This document shows, piece after piece, positions 7,830-16,001 of a DNA stretch of 59,813 nt (position 1 is its first letter; each line of letters starts with the position of its first letter). Made by a program: the position numbers and the translations under genes. Location of the stretch: the NCBI RefSeq assembly GCF_004682045.1, contig NZ_QUZT01000041.1, forward strand, positions 1 to 59,813, written 5' to 3'. The DNA is from Pseudomonas nabeulensis (GTDB lineage Bacteria; Pseudomonadota; Gammaproteobacteria; Pseudomonadales; Pseudomonadaceae). Under the pieces are notes generated by a model. That model was not told the origin of the DNA, did not search any database, and saw only the letters and a list, made by a program, of their open reading frames with translations.

Positions 7830-9169
7830 AGCCAGTGGTGATTGTGGGCGCAGGCCCGGCGGGAATCAGCGCGGCGCGTACGCTACTCGAGCATGGCATT
7901 ACGCCCTGCCTGGTGGACGAGAGCCTGCGCGGCGGCGGGCAGATTTATCGACGCCAACCGGTGGGTTTCCAGCGCACGGCCAGGCAGGTCTACGGATTCG
8001 AAGCGCGCAAGGCAGAAGCCGTGCACCGCACCCTCGACGGTTTGGCGCCATGGATCGACTACCGCCCGGAAACCCTGGTGTGGAACGCCGAGGACGGTCG
8101 CCTGGATCTGCTCAACAACGGCCTCGCCACGAGCATCGAATACGCACAGATCATTGTTGCCACAGGCGCCACCGACCGCATCCTGCCAGTGCCAGGCTGG
8201 ACCTTGCCCGGCGTGTACAGCCTCGGGGCGGCGCAGATCGCCCTGAAATACCAGGGCTGCGCCATCGGCGAGCGCGTTGCGTTTTGTGGCAGCGGGCCGT
8301 TGCTTTACCTGGTGGCTTATCAATATGCCAAGGCCGGCGCCAAGGTCGTCGCAGTACTCGACAGCGCGCCGTTCAGCGCCCAGTGCCGCGCACTACCGAC
8401 GCTGCTCGGGCAACCGGCAACCTTGGCCAAGGGCCTGTATTACCGCGCCTGGCTGACGGCCCATGGCATTCCTGTGCATCAGGGCGCGACGCTGACGCGG
8501 ATCGACGGTGAACAACGGGTCAGCGGCATTCGCTGGGGCGAGCACACCCTGGCATGTGATGCCGTGGCCTTCGCCCATGCGTTGCGCAGCGAGACCCAAC
8601 TGGCGGACTTGCTCGGTTGCGAATTCACCTGGAGCGCCTTGAACCGCGCCTGGTTGCCACAACGAGACAATGCCGGACGCAGCAGCGTCGAAGGCGTGTA
8701 CCTGGCGGGCGACGGCGCGGGGATCATGGGCGCCGATGCTGCACAGATGGCCGGCGAGCGCTCAGCGCTGTCGGTGCTGGAGGACTCGGGCAGCGCGATT
8801 GATCCTCGTCGCGCCGTCACATTGGAGCAGCAATTGGAAGGCATCCAGCGCTTTCGCCATGGCTTGGAAACCGCGTTCCCCTTCCCCGAACAATGGGCAG
8901 CGCAGGCGCCGGATGCGTTGATCCTGTGCCGCTGCGAGGAAGTCAGCGTCGGCGATGTCCGTGCAGTGGTGGATGAAGGCCACTGGGAGATCAACCGCGT
9001 GAAGGCTCACTGCCGCGTCGGCATGGGCCGCTGCCAGGGACGCATGTGCGGGCTGGCGGCGGCGGAAATCGTGGCCGAGCGCAGTGGGCGAGGGATTGAA
9101 AACGTCGGGCGGCTGCGCGGTCAGGCGCCGATCAAGCCGCTGCCGTTTGGCGTGGAGATCAAGCCATGA
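7826..9169 (+). CDS. FAD/NAD(P)-binding oxidoreductase with C-terminal BFD-like [2Fe-2S] domain (HcnB/OoxA-like)
   Basis: 447 residues, started at the ATG that overlaps the upstream stop; MKPVVIVGAGPAGISAAR places the FAD dinucleotide fold at the N-terminus. A second Rossmann motif (VAFCGSGPLLY) lies mid-protein. The C-terminal 75 residues carry CRCEEVS and CRVGMGRCQGRMC, a bacterioferritin-associated-ferredoxin-like [2Fe-2S] site (Cys at about 368, 370, 404 and 412). This architecture is that of HcnB and of the alpha subunits of opine oxidase and D-hydroxyproline dehydrogenase. It should form a complex with the small iron-sulfur protein before it and the amine-oxidising flavoprotein after it. 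The substrate is not determinable from sequence. Confidence 0.9.
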   Translation: MKPVVIVGAGPAGISAARTLLEHGITPCLVDESLRGGGQIYRRQPVGFQRTARQVYGFEARKAEAVHRTLDGLAPWIDYRPETLVWNAEDGRLDLLNNGLATSIEYAQIIVATGATDRILPVPGWTLPGVYSLGAAQIALKYQGCAIGERVAFCGSGPLLYLVAYQYAKAGAKVVAVLDSAPFSAQCRALPTLLGQPATLAKGLYYRAWLTAHGIPVHQGATLTRIDGEQRVSGIRWGEHTLACDAVAFAHALRSETQLADLLGCEFTWSALNRAWLPQRDNAGRSSVEGVYLAGDGAGIMGADAAQMAGERSALSVLEDSGSAIDPRRAVTLEQQLEGIQRFRHGLETAFPFPEQWAAQAPDALILCRCEEVSVGDVRAVVDEGHWEINRVKAHCRVGMGRCQGRMCGLAAAEIVAERSGRGIENVGRLRGQAPIKPLPFGVEIKP

Positions 9170-10263
9170 TCGATGTGATCGTACTGGGTGGCGGGATTGT
9201 CGGCGCGTCGGCGGCTTTGATGCTTGCGCAGAAAGGTAAGCGGGTCGCGTTGGTCGAGCGGGATTTTTGCGGCTCCCATTCCAGTGGCGTGAACTATGGC
9301 GGTGTTCGGCGCCAAGGCCGGCCTTTACACCAGTTGCCGTTGTCCCAGCGTGCCCATGAACTGTGGGCCGACTTGCCGGGGCTGATCGGCATCAATGGCG
9401 AATATGTACGTTCGGGGCATTTGAAGTTGGCGCGCAGCCACGCCGATTTCGCCGCGTTGCAGGCCTACGCCGAACAGACCCGCGGTTTTGGCCTGGGTTT
9501 GCAACTGCTGGACTACGCCGAGTTACGCGCGCGCTTTGCTTGGGTCGGCGATATCGCCGTGGGCGCCTCGCTGTGCCCGGAAGACGGGCATGCCAACCCG
9601 CGCCTGGTCTCCCCCGCCTTCGCCCGTGCCGCGCAGCGCTGCGGCGCCAGCGTGTACGAGCAGGCCGAAGTGATCCGCATCGAACATGACGGCAGCCTGT
9701 TCCAGGTGCTCTGCGCCAACGGCCTGCACCTGCAAGCACCGTGGTTGCTGAACTGCGCCGGCGCCTGGGCGGGCAGCGTGGCTGCACAGTTTGGCGAAGC
9801 GGTGCCGATCACCTCCGCACACCCGGCCATGCTGGTGACCGAGCCGTTGCCGGTGGTGATGGACGTGAGCACCGGCGTGGAAGGCGGCGGTATCTATGCA
9901 CGCCAGGTTGCCCGGGGCAATTGCATACTGGGGGGCGGGCGCGGTTTTGCCTTGGGCCCGGCGCAAGCGCGGCCGGGTCAGGCCGCCGTGTTGGAGATCC
10001 TGCGCAATGCCGGCGAGTTGTACCCGTTTCTCAAAGGTGCCCAGGCCATCCGCACCTGGAGCGGCACCGAAGGTTACCTCCCCGATCATGAACCGGTGAT
10101 CGGTCCCAGCAGCACCCAACCGGGCTTGCTCCACGGTTTCGGCTTTGCCGGCGCCGGGTTCCAGCTTGGTCCCGCGGTCGGTGAAGCCCTGGCAGAGATC
10201 GTCTGCAGCGGGGCCAGCCGTCACCCTATCGAAGCGTTTTCCATCCGTCGTTTCCAAGCCTGA
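9166..10263 (+). CDS. FAD-dependent amine/D-amino-acid-type dehydrogenase subunit (HcnC/OoxB-like)
   Basis: 365 residues of the DAO/glycine oxidase fold. The N-terminal GxGxxG fold is VIVLGGGIVGASAALMLA, and the C-terminal FAD motif is GFGFAGAGFQLGPAVGEALAE. HSSGVNYGGVR near residue 38 is typical of HcnC, opine oxidase B and hydroxyproline dehydrogenase beta subunits. It likely binds the imported substrate and oxidises a C-N bond, passing electrons to the partner subunits and the respiratory chain. The ATG overlaps the preceding stop by four bases. Confidence 0.9.
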   Translation: MIDVIVLGGGIVGASAALMLAQKGKRVALVERDFCGSHSSGVNYGGVRRQGRPLHQLPLSQRAHELWADLPGLIGINGEYVRSGHLKLARSHADFAALQAYAEQTRGFGLGLQLLDYAELRARFAWVGDIAVGASLCPEDGHANPRLVSPAFARAAQRCGASVYEQAEVIRIEHDGSLFQVLCANGLHLQAPWLLNCAGAWAGSVAAQFGEAVPITSAHPAMLVTEPLPVVMDVSTGVEGGGIYARQVARGNCILGGGRGFALGPAQARPGQAAVLEILRNAGELYPFLKGAQAIRTWSGTEGYLPDHEPVIGPSSTQPGLLHGFGFAGAGFQLGPAVGEALAEIVCSGASRHPIEAFSIRRFQA

Positions 10264-10277
10264 GAGGAAAAACATCC

Positions 10278-11309
10278 ATGAACCCACGTATTGCGCTGTC
10301 CTGCTTGTCCCTTGCCTTGCTCACTTCCACCGTCCAGGCAGCACCCACGCTGTACCTGGGCATGAACGGCGGCACCATGGAGCGGGTGTACGCCGACAAG
10401 GTGCTGCCGGCATTCGAAAAGGCCAATAACGTCAAGGTGGTGATCGTGCCCGGCACTTCGTCGGACATCCTTGCCAAGGTCCAGGCCAATAAAGACAACC
10501 CGCAGATGCACGTGATGTTTCTCGACGACGGCATCATGTACCGCGCGATTTCCATGGGCCTGTGCGACAAGCTTGGCGCCAGCCCGACGCTGGACCAGAT
10601 CCCGGCCAAAGCGAAGATCAAGGACGAAGCCGTCGCCGTGACTCTCGGCGTCACGGGCCTGGGCTACAACGCCAAGATGTTCAAGGAAAAAGGCTGGGCC
10701 GCGCCAACCTCGTGGATGGACCTGGCCGACCCGCGCTTCAAGGAAAAAGTGGTGTTCCAGTCCCTGGCTTCATCCACCTTTGGCCTGCACGGTTTCCTGA
10801 TGTTCAACCGCCTCCAGGGTGGCGACGAGACCAATGTGGAACCGGGCTTCAAGGCCTGGCCAAAAACCGTCGGCCCCAATGTGCTGGAATACATTGCCAG
10901 CTCGGCGAAAATCTCCGAGATGGTGCAAACCGACGAAGCCGCACTCTTCCCTCTCACCCCGACCCAGGTCGCCACCCAGAAACTGCTGGGTGTGCCGATG
11001 GAATATGCCCAGCCCAAGGAAGGTGCGGTGGTGCTCAACGTGGCTGAGTGCGTGATCGCCCGCAACGACCAACCGGAGCTGGCGCAGAAACTCGCAGCGT
11101 TCCTGCTCACCGCCGAAGCCCAGGCCCCGGCGCTGGAGGAAGGTGACCAGATCCCTTCGAACCCGACCACGCCCACCACCGACAAGACCCGCGCGCGGGT
11201 GGAGGCGATGCAGGGCTATTTGCAGACGGCGATCTCGATTGATTGGGACCAGGTGAACCAGGCGCGGCCGGAGTGGAATGCGCGGTGGAGTCGGTCTATC
11301 GAGCGCTGA
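10278..11309 (+). CDS. PotD-like periplasmic substrate-binding protein
   Basis: 343 residues with a cleavable signal peptide (hydrophobic to Val-Gln-Ala at about residue 21, then APTLYLGMNGG). Family: type 2 periplasmic binding proteins of the spermidine/putrescine and opine group. It is the last gene of the operon, 14 bases after the flavoprotein, with GAGGA about nine bases before the ATG. It would deliver the substrate to the two permeases; its late position may allow separate, higher expression. A REPIN starts 11 bases after the stop and may protect the transcript end. Confidence 0.9.
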   Translation: MNPRIALSCLSLALLTSTVQAAPTLYLGMNGGTMERVYADKVLPAFEKANNVKVVIVPGTSSDILAKVQANKDNPQMHVMFLDDGIMYRAISMGLCDKLGASPTLDQIPAKAKIKDEAVAVTLGVTGLGYNAKMFKEKGWAAPTSWMDLADPRFKEKVVFQSLASSTFGLHGFLMFNRLQGGDETNVEPGFKAWPKTVGPNVLEYIASSAKISEMVQTDEAALFPLTPTQVATQKLLGVPMEYAQPKEGAVVLNVAECVIARNDQPELAQKLAAFLLTAEAQAPALEEGDQIPSNPTTPTTDKTRARVEAMQGYLQTAISIDWDQVNQARPEWNARWSRSIER

Positions 11310-11320
11310 TCAACACTGCC

Positions 11321-11512
11321 TGTAGTGAGCGGGCTTGCCCCGCGCTGGGTGGCGAAGCCGCCCCAAATCCATCCAGCGTGGGCTATCTGAAACACCGCGG
11401 TGCCTGGGTTTAGGGCGGCTTCGCCACCCACCGCGGGGCTATCTGAAACACCCCGGTGCCTGGGTTTAGGGCGGCTTCGCCACCCAGCGCGGGGCAAGCC
11501 CGCTCACTACAG
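11321..11512. repeat. REPIN with internal 56-bp tandem duplication
   Basis: The ends are long inverted copies: TGTAGTGAGCGGGCTTGCCC... at the left and its complement ...GCCCGCTCACTACA at the right, each continuing into CGCGCTGGGTGGCGAAGCCGC. Inside, a 56-base unit beginning GGGCTATCTGAAACACC occurs at 11380-11435 and again at 11436-11491 with two changes. It sits between the convergent ABC operon and nadE, and a close copy lies at 15063-15198. Confidence 0.85.
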
Positions 11513-11514
11513 GG

Positions 11515-12324
11515 TCAGAGCGGTGCAATGGGCAGAGAACGCTTGTGGGCGGTCTTGGAATAGGCGCTTTCCACAATCACCCTCACCCGCTCGCTCACCG
11601 CTTCGCCCATCAGGTACGCGTCGATCTCGGCATATGAACATCCATAGGCGTGCTCATCCAGCTTACCCGGCACCAATTCTTCAAGGTCGGCGGTGGGGTG
11701 TTTGTGCACCAGGTTGTCCGGTGCGCCAAGGGCCGAGGCCAGCAGGCGGACCTGTGTCTTGGTCAGGCCTGACAGCGGTGTGAGGTCGCAGGCGCCATCG
11801 CCAAACTTGGTGAAGAAGCCCATCAGCGCTTCGGCGCCGTGATCAGTGCCGACCACCAGGCCATGGTGCAGGTTGGCCACGGCGTACTGGGCGATCATCC
11901 GTGTACGGGCCTTGACGTTGCCCTTGATGAAATCCACATGGGCGGCGCTGGCTTCGGCAGCGCTCAGGCTAGCCATCAGGCCGTCGACACTGGCGGCGAT
12001 ATTCAGGGTGTCGATCTGGTCCGGGATGATGAAGTCCAGGGAGGCCTGGGCATCGCTTTCGTCGGCCTGGGTCTTATAGGGCAGGCGCATGGCGATAAAA
12101 CGCGCGGCGTAGCCTTCGTTGCGCAATTGCTCGACAGCCAGTTGGCACAGACGGCCAGCGGTCAGGGAGTCGACGCCGCCGCTGATGCCCAGCACCAGGG
12201 CCTTGCAACCCGACTGGCGCAACGTGTGCTTGATGAAGTCGATGCGCCGTTGGATTTCCTTGGTCTCTGCGCCTTTCACTAACTGCCGGTTGATATTCAG
12301 TTCCCGCGCAATTCGATCCTGCAT
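11515..12324 (-). CDS. nadE: NAD synthetase, ammonia-dependent
   Basis: 269 residues, the length of NadE proteins lacking a glutaminase domain. It adenylates nicotinic acid adenine dinucleotide with ATP and amidates it with ammonia to give NAD+, the last step of NAD synthesis. The N-type ATP pyrophosphatase P-loop LGISGGVDS lies at about residues 45-53, and VGTDHGAEALMGFFTKFGDGACDL is the conserved nucleotide/substrate loop. The start follows the pncB stop by one base, and its GGAGG ribosome site is inside the end of pncB, indicating coupling. Third gene of the pncA-pncB-nadE salvage operon. Confidence 0.95.
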   Translation of the reverse strand: MQDRIARELNINRQLVKGAETKEIQRRIDFIKHTLRQSGCKALVLGISGGVDSLTAGRLCQLAVEQLRNEGYAARFIAMRLPYKTQADESDAQASLDFIIPDQIDTLNIAASVDGLMASLSAAEASAAHVDFIKGNVKARTRMIAQYAVANLHHGLVVGTDHGAEALMGFFTKFGDGACDLTPLSGLTKTQVRLLASALGAPDNLVHKHPTADLEELVPGKLDEHAYGCSYAEIDAYLMGEAVSERVRVIVESAYSKTAHKRSLPIAPL

Positions 12325-12325
12325 G

Positions 12326-13543
12326 TCACACCTCCATACTGCCGACGTTGAACACCTGGGCTGCGTACTGCAAAAACGAGGCGTCTTCGCAGACATTCTT
12401 GATCGGGTCATCAGAGAACTTCACTACCGGTTCGCCGTGCACCCGTACCAGTTTCATCACGACACTCAACGGCTCCACACCCTCGACATCGCAAGCCAGG
12501 CTGGTGCCCATGCCAAAACCGAACTTGGCCTTGCCCCGCACGTGACGCAGGATCGGCAGGCACTTTTCGAAGTTCAGGCCGTCGGAGAACATCAGGTCCT
12601 TGGTCATCGGGTCGATGCCCAGCTGTTTGTAACGGGCCAGCACCTTGTCGGCCCAGACGATGGGGTCACCGGAGTCCTGGCGCAGACCGTCGTAGAGCTT
12701 GGCGAAGTACAGGTCGAAGTCCTTGAGGAAAAAGTCGGTGCTGATGCAGTCGGTCAAGGCGATACCCAAGCGGCCACGGTATTCACGCACCCAGTTTTCC
12801 AGCGCGGCATTCTGGCTCTCGCGCAGGCGCCCCAGTTGCTGGTGCACCATCAGCCATTGGTGGGCCATGGTGCCGATCAGCGGCAGGTCGAACTCATAGG
12901 CCAGGTGCGCGTTGCTGGTGCCGACGAACTGACCGGGAAAGTCGCGGCGCATGATGTCGATCACTTCGCGCTGGGCCTTGAATGACAAACGCCGGCGGGT
13001 GGAGAAGTCGGACACACGCAGGTCGGCGAGTTCATCGCGGCTGAGGTTTTTCTCCAGCCAGTCGAATTTTTGATAGAGCTTGCGGGTGACGTCTTCCAGG
13101 GTCACGTCGGGGTATTTGTCGCGGTTGCGCAACTCGCTGACCAGGGCCAATACCGGCTGTTCAAACATGATGCAGTGCAACATCGGGCCGATGACACGGA
13201 TGTTCAGTTGGCCGTCAATTTCGCTGACGTGGATATAGCGCAAGTTAAAGCGAAACAGGCCGAGGAAGCGCTCGTAATCCGGCGTGAGGTACTCGCGAAA
13301 ACGCGGGTTGAACAGGAAACGCAACTCGCCTTCACGCATGTGCAGACCGGCCATTTTCTCCAGCTCGGCGCGCAGTTCGGGGATCAGGTGGCCGAGTTTT
13401 TCCCGGGAGCGCACGATGAAGTTGTATTCCACATCGACGTTGGGGTGCTGGTGCAACACGGCCTGCATCATGGTGAAGGTGTAGTAGTCGGTGTCGAGCA
13501 AACCCTGAATCACCGGCACTTCGTAGTCGTAGGCACTTTCCAT
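12326..13543 (-). CDS. pncB: Nicotinate phosphoribosyltransferase
   Basis: 405 residues. Converts nicotinate and PRPP to nicotinate mononucleotide in the Preiss-Handler pathway, with ATP hydrolysis through a phosphorylated His. LLDTDYYTFTMMQ near the N-terminus, FSTRRRLSF and GTMAHQW (containing the phosphorylated-His position) are signature stretches, and GFGMGTSLACD is the phosphate-binding loop. It follows pncA by 11 bases and is coupled to nadE. The order matches the NrtR-linked NAD salvage cluster known in P. aeruginosa. Confidence 0.95.
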   Translation of the reverse strand: MESAYDYEVPVIQGLLDTDYYTFTMMQAVLHQHPNVDVEYNFIVRSREKLGHLIPELRAELEKMAGLHMREGELRFLFNPRFREYLTPDYERFLGLFRFNLRYIHVSEIDGQLNIRVIGPMLHCIMFEQPVLALVSELRNRDKYPDVTLEDVTRKLYQKFDWLEKNLSRDELADLRVSDFSTRRRLSFKAQREVIDIMRRDFPGQFVGTSNAHLAYEFDLPLIGTMAHQWLMVHQQLGRLRESQNAALENWVREYRGRLGIALTDCISTDFFLKDFDLYFAKLYDGLRQDSGDPIVWADKVLARYKQLGIDPMTKDLMFSDGLNFEKCLPILRHVRGKAKFGFGMGTSLACDVEGVEPLSVVMKLVRVHGEPVVKFSDDPIKNVCEDASFLQYAAQVFNVGSMEV

Positions 13544-13554
13544 GGTGGGTCTCC

Positions 13555-14202
13555 TTAACGCGTGGCCATCGCGGCCAGTTCTTCGCGGGTGCGGCTGATG
13601 CCAGCACCGGCCTTGAGCAAATCGTTGACCGCCTGGGTACTACCCTCCTCGCTGATACCTCGGCAGGCGGGCAGGTGCAGCACCACCTCAAAACCGGCCT
13701 TGAGCAGTTGCAATGCGGTGGTCTTGACGCAGTAGTCCAGGGCCAGGCCACCGACGATCACGCGCACAACCCCTTGGGCTTTCAGATACTCGATGACGCC
13801 CGTGGACAGCTTGTCGTGAAGGTCGTGGAAGCAGGCGCCATAGGGGTGCAGGTCGGGTTCGACGCCTTTCCAGATGAAGTAATGGTAGTCGTAGGGCGTG
13901 GGCAACTCGTCCAGCAAGGTGAAGCCTGCGGTGCCCGGTACGCAGTGGCTTACCCAGGTCACATCGGCATGGGCCAGGCCGGTAGGTTGCAGCATGTCGC
14001 TGTGCTGGGAAACCACCCAAGGCGCGTGCGGGGTGTGGGCATCCTTGCTGCCGACGCGATGCCCGGCGAGGCTGGCCATGTAGTTGAGTTCGGCGCCGAT
14101 CTGGTCGCCGCCGGCCACGGGCAATTCGTTGGGGCACAGGGGCGTGAAGCTCTTCTGGGCGTCGACGTCGAATGAAGCAAGGGCAGTTTTCGCGAGGGTC
14201 AT
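13555..14202 (-). CDS. pncA: Nicotinamidase
   Basis: 215 residues of the isochorismatase-like hydrolase fold. Deaminates nicotinamide to nicotinate and feeds pncB. The catalytic triad is recognisable: Asp in FDVDAQKSF, Lys in WKGVEPD and Cys in GGLALDYCVKTTAL; metal-binding Asp/His are in GSKDAHTPHAPW. The start MTLAKT is chosen because AGGAG is seven bases upstream; the longer frame has no such site. First gene of the operon, divergent from nrtR across a gap holding palindromic operators. Confidence 0.94.
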   Translation of the reverse strand: MTLAKTALASFDVDAQKSFTPLCPNELPVAGGDQIGAELNYMASLAGHRVGSKDAHTPHAPWVVSQHSDMLQPTGLAHADVTWVSHCVPGTAGFTLLDELPTPYDYHYFIWKGVEPDLHPYGACFHDLHDKLSTGVIEYLKAQGVVRVIVGGLALDYCVKTTALQLLKAGFEVVLHLPACRGISEEGSTQAVNDLLKAGAGISRTREELAAMATR

Positions 14203-14228
14203 GGCGGTTCTCCTGTGGCTTGAAAACA

Positions 14229-14249
14229 AAAGTACACGTCATGTACTTT
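14229..14249. promoter_or_regulatory. NrtR operator candidate, perfect palindrome
   Basis: AAAGTACA-CGTCA-TGTACTTT has perfect 8-base arms around 5 bases. It lies 27 bases before the pncA start in the pncA/nrtR divergent gap, where an NrtR repressor is expected to bind and act on both promoters. Confidence 0.65.
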
Positions 14250-14282
14250 CATTGCAAGAAACATTTGCTTATCTATGCTGGG

Positions 14283-14295
14283 GTCAGTACATGAC
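14283..14295. promoter_or_regulatory. Second NrtR site candidate
   Basis: GTCAGTACATGAC shares GTACATGAC, in inverted orientation, with GTCATGTAC of the larger palindrome 40 bases away. Two related sites in one divergent region suggest cooperative or dual control of nrtR and the salvage operon. Confidence 0.45.
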
Positions 14296-14348
14296 ATATC
14301 TGCTCGATCCGTTAGACTGTGCCCCGCCACTGTTCACAAGGACTGCCC

Positions 14349-15041
14349 ATGCCCCTTAGCGCCTACCTGCATACCGTCGACCTGTGCGTGCTGTTTTACT
14401 GCCGCGCTTCCGCTGAATTGAAGCTGCTGCTGAACAAGCGCGACGCCGAACCCTTCGCCGGGCATTGGGCACTGCCGGGCGTGGTGGTGAATGGCGGCGT
14501 GCAGGACCTGAGCCTCAAGGATGCAGTGGAGCGGTTGCGCGCGAGCGACAAGGTGGGTTTCAAGCTGGCCTGGAGCGAACAGGTGGGCACCGTGGGCGAT
14601 GCGTTTCGCGATCCGCGCTGCTGGTCGTCGTCCACGTACTACCTGGCGATTGTGGCGCAGGCGGTGCCGTTGGCTGAGCATCAAGCCTGGTTTGCGCTGG
14701 AGGCCGTGGCCGATGGCAGCATCAAACTGCCGTTCGATCACAACCTGATCGTGGCGGCGGTGCAGGAGCGCTTGTTGTCCAAGTCGCTGTACAGCAGCTT
14801 GCCGCTGATGTTCTTGGGCAATGAATTCAGCGCGCCGGAAGCGACCACGATTTTTTCTGTGGTGCTGGCGCGGCCGGTGATGAAGACCAGTGTGCGTCAG
14901 CGGTTATTGAAGCTGACCGAGGCCGGATATTTGCGCGAGACCGGGCGCAAGAAGAATGGGGACGGTGGCAGGCCGCAGGCGACGGTGGAGGTGTTGAAAC
15001 CTGGCGATATCTACTTCTTTGATCGAAGCTTTGCTGACTAA
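14349..15041 (+). CDS. nrtR: NrtR-type Nudix-like transcriptional repressor of NAD metabolism
   Basis: 230 residues. The N-terminal half (about 1-140) is a Nudix-hydrolase fold used as an ADP-ribose sensor: it keeps FAGHWALPGVVVNGG but lacks an intact Nudix-box REXXEE catalytic run. The C-terminal half (about 150-230) is a winged helix with SVRQRLLKLTEAGYLRETG. Family knowledge: NrtR represses NAD salvage genes and is released by ADP-ribose. The start is the ATG after AAGGA with six bases spacing. The divergent pncA-pncB-nadE operon supports the assignment. A nadD2-type adenylyltransferase, found in the P. aeruginosa cluster, is not present here. Confidence 0.88.
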   Translation: MPLSAYLHTVDLCVLFYCRASAELKLLLNKRDAEPFAGHWALPGVVVNGGVQDLSLKDAVERLRASDKVGFKLAWSEQVGTVGDAFRDPRCWSSSTYYLAIVAQAVPLAEHQAWFALEAVADGSIKLPFDHNLIVAAVQERLLSKSLYSSLPLMFLGNEFSAPEATTIFSVVLARPVMKTSVRQRLLKLTEAGYLRETGRKKNGDGGRPQATVEVLKPGDIYFFDRSFAD

Positions 15042-15062
15042 CCCTATTGCCCATAGTTAACC

Positions 15063-15198
15063 CGTAGTGAGCGGGCTTGCCCCGCGCTGGGTGGCGAAGC
15101 CGCCCTAAAACCAGGCACCGCGGTGTTTCAGAAAAACCGAGTTGGATGGATTTGGGGCGGCTTCGCCACCCAGCGCGGGGCAAGCCCGCTCACTACAG
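15063..15198. repeat. REPIN, inverted relative of the 11.3-kb element
   Basis: Outer arms GTAGTGAGCGGGCTTGCCCC and the complementary GGGGCAAGCCCGCTCACTAC bound 136 bases. Its interior carries AAACCAGGCACCGCGGTGTTTCAG, the reverse complement of the interior of the element at 11321-11512. The two copies flank the NAD salvage/nrtR block. It lies between the convergent ends of nrtR and the SmoS-like gene. Confidence 0.85.
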
Positions 15199-15210
15199 GT
15201 TTGGAGAGAC

Positions 15211-15984
15211 TTAGCTCATCCAGTTACCACCATCCACGTTATAGGTCTGGGCCACCACATAATCGGCATCCCTGGACGCCAGGAAAACCGCCATCCCGGT
15301 CAAATCCTGCGCCGTGCCCATCCGCCCAAATGGCACTTCCTCCCCTACCCGTTTTTTCTTCTCTCCCGGCGCCAGCCCTTCATGCCGGGCGAACAACGCA
15401 TCCACCCCGTCCCAGTGTTCGCCGTCCACGACACCTGGTGCGATGGCATTCACGTTGATCCCCTGCTTGATCAGGTTCAGCCCCGCCGACTGCGTGAGGC
15501 TGATCACCGCCGCCTTGGTCGCGCAATACACCGCCACCAACGGCTCGCCACGCCGCCCGGCCTGGCTGGCCATGTTGATGATCTTGCCGCCGTGGCCCTG
15601 TCGGATCATCTGCCGCGCTGCCGCCTGCAGGGTGAACAGCGTTCCGGCGACGTTGATCGAGAACAACCGGTCAACGCTGTCGCGGGTGATGTCGACGATG
15701 GGCGCCAGGTCGAACAGCGCGGCGTTGTTGACCAGGATATCCAGCTTGCCGACCTGGGCGACAACCGCTGCAATGGCGTCGTCGATGGAGGCCTGCTGGG
15801 TCACATCCATCTGCACGGCGTAAGCCTGTGGCCCCAATTGCGCCGCCGTTTCCAGCGCCTGTTGCAAGTTGATATCGGCGATGGCAACCGTGGCGCCTTC
15901 ATCGATATACGCCTGGGCAAACGCACGGCCAATGCCACGTGCAGACCCGGTGATCAGCGCGCTTTTACCTTCCAGTCGTTTCAT
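15211..15984 (-). CDS. Sorbitol/galactitol dehydrogenase, SmoS/PolS-type SDR
   Basis: 257-residue short-chain dehydrogenase. Cofactor motif TGSARGIG, NNAA, catalytic Ser in MASQAGRRGE and YCATK. The closing stretches INVNAIAPGVVDGEHWDGVD and VAQTYNVDGGNWMS are characteristic of the SmoS/PolS polyol dehydrogenases (L-iditol/sorbitol to fructose, also galactitol). The start MKRLEGK has AGGA six bases upstream; an earlier in-frame start overlaps the upstream gene. It follows the MtlE-like binding protein by 17 bases, so the two form one transcript, but the permease and ATPase genes that normally lie between such genes are absent. Confidence 0.88.
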   Translation of the reverse strand: MKRLEGKSALITGSARGIGRAFAQAYIDEGATVAIADINLQQALETAAQLGPQAYAVQMDVTQQASIDDAIAAVVAQVGKLDILVNNAALFDLAPIVDITRDSVDRLFSINVAGTLFTLQAAARQMIRQGHGGKIINMASQAGRRGEPLVAVYCATKAAVISLTQSAGLNLIKQGINVNAIAPGVVDGEHWDGVDALFARHEGLAPGEKKKRVGEEVPFGRMGTAQDLTGMAVFLASRDADYVVAQTYNVDGGNWMS

Positions 15985-16001
15985 GGGGAGTCCTGTCAAA
16001 G

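Noticed and set aside
7539..9169. True hydrogen cyanide synthase (hcnABC) call for the three dehydrogenase genes
   Set aside because: The architecture matches, but the genes are embedded in an ABC importer operon with an IclR regulator, and opine or hydroxyproline enzymes share the same features, so the specific hcn name is not supported.
11310..11514. CRISPR array from the repeated units near 11.4 kb
   Set aside because: Only two 56-base copies exist, without variable spacers, and they are parts of a REPIN with palindromic REP arms.
11839..12282. Plus-strand frame inside nadE
   Set aside because: Antisense shadow of a gene with a clear SGGVDS P-loop; no ribosome site.
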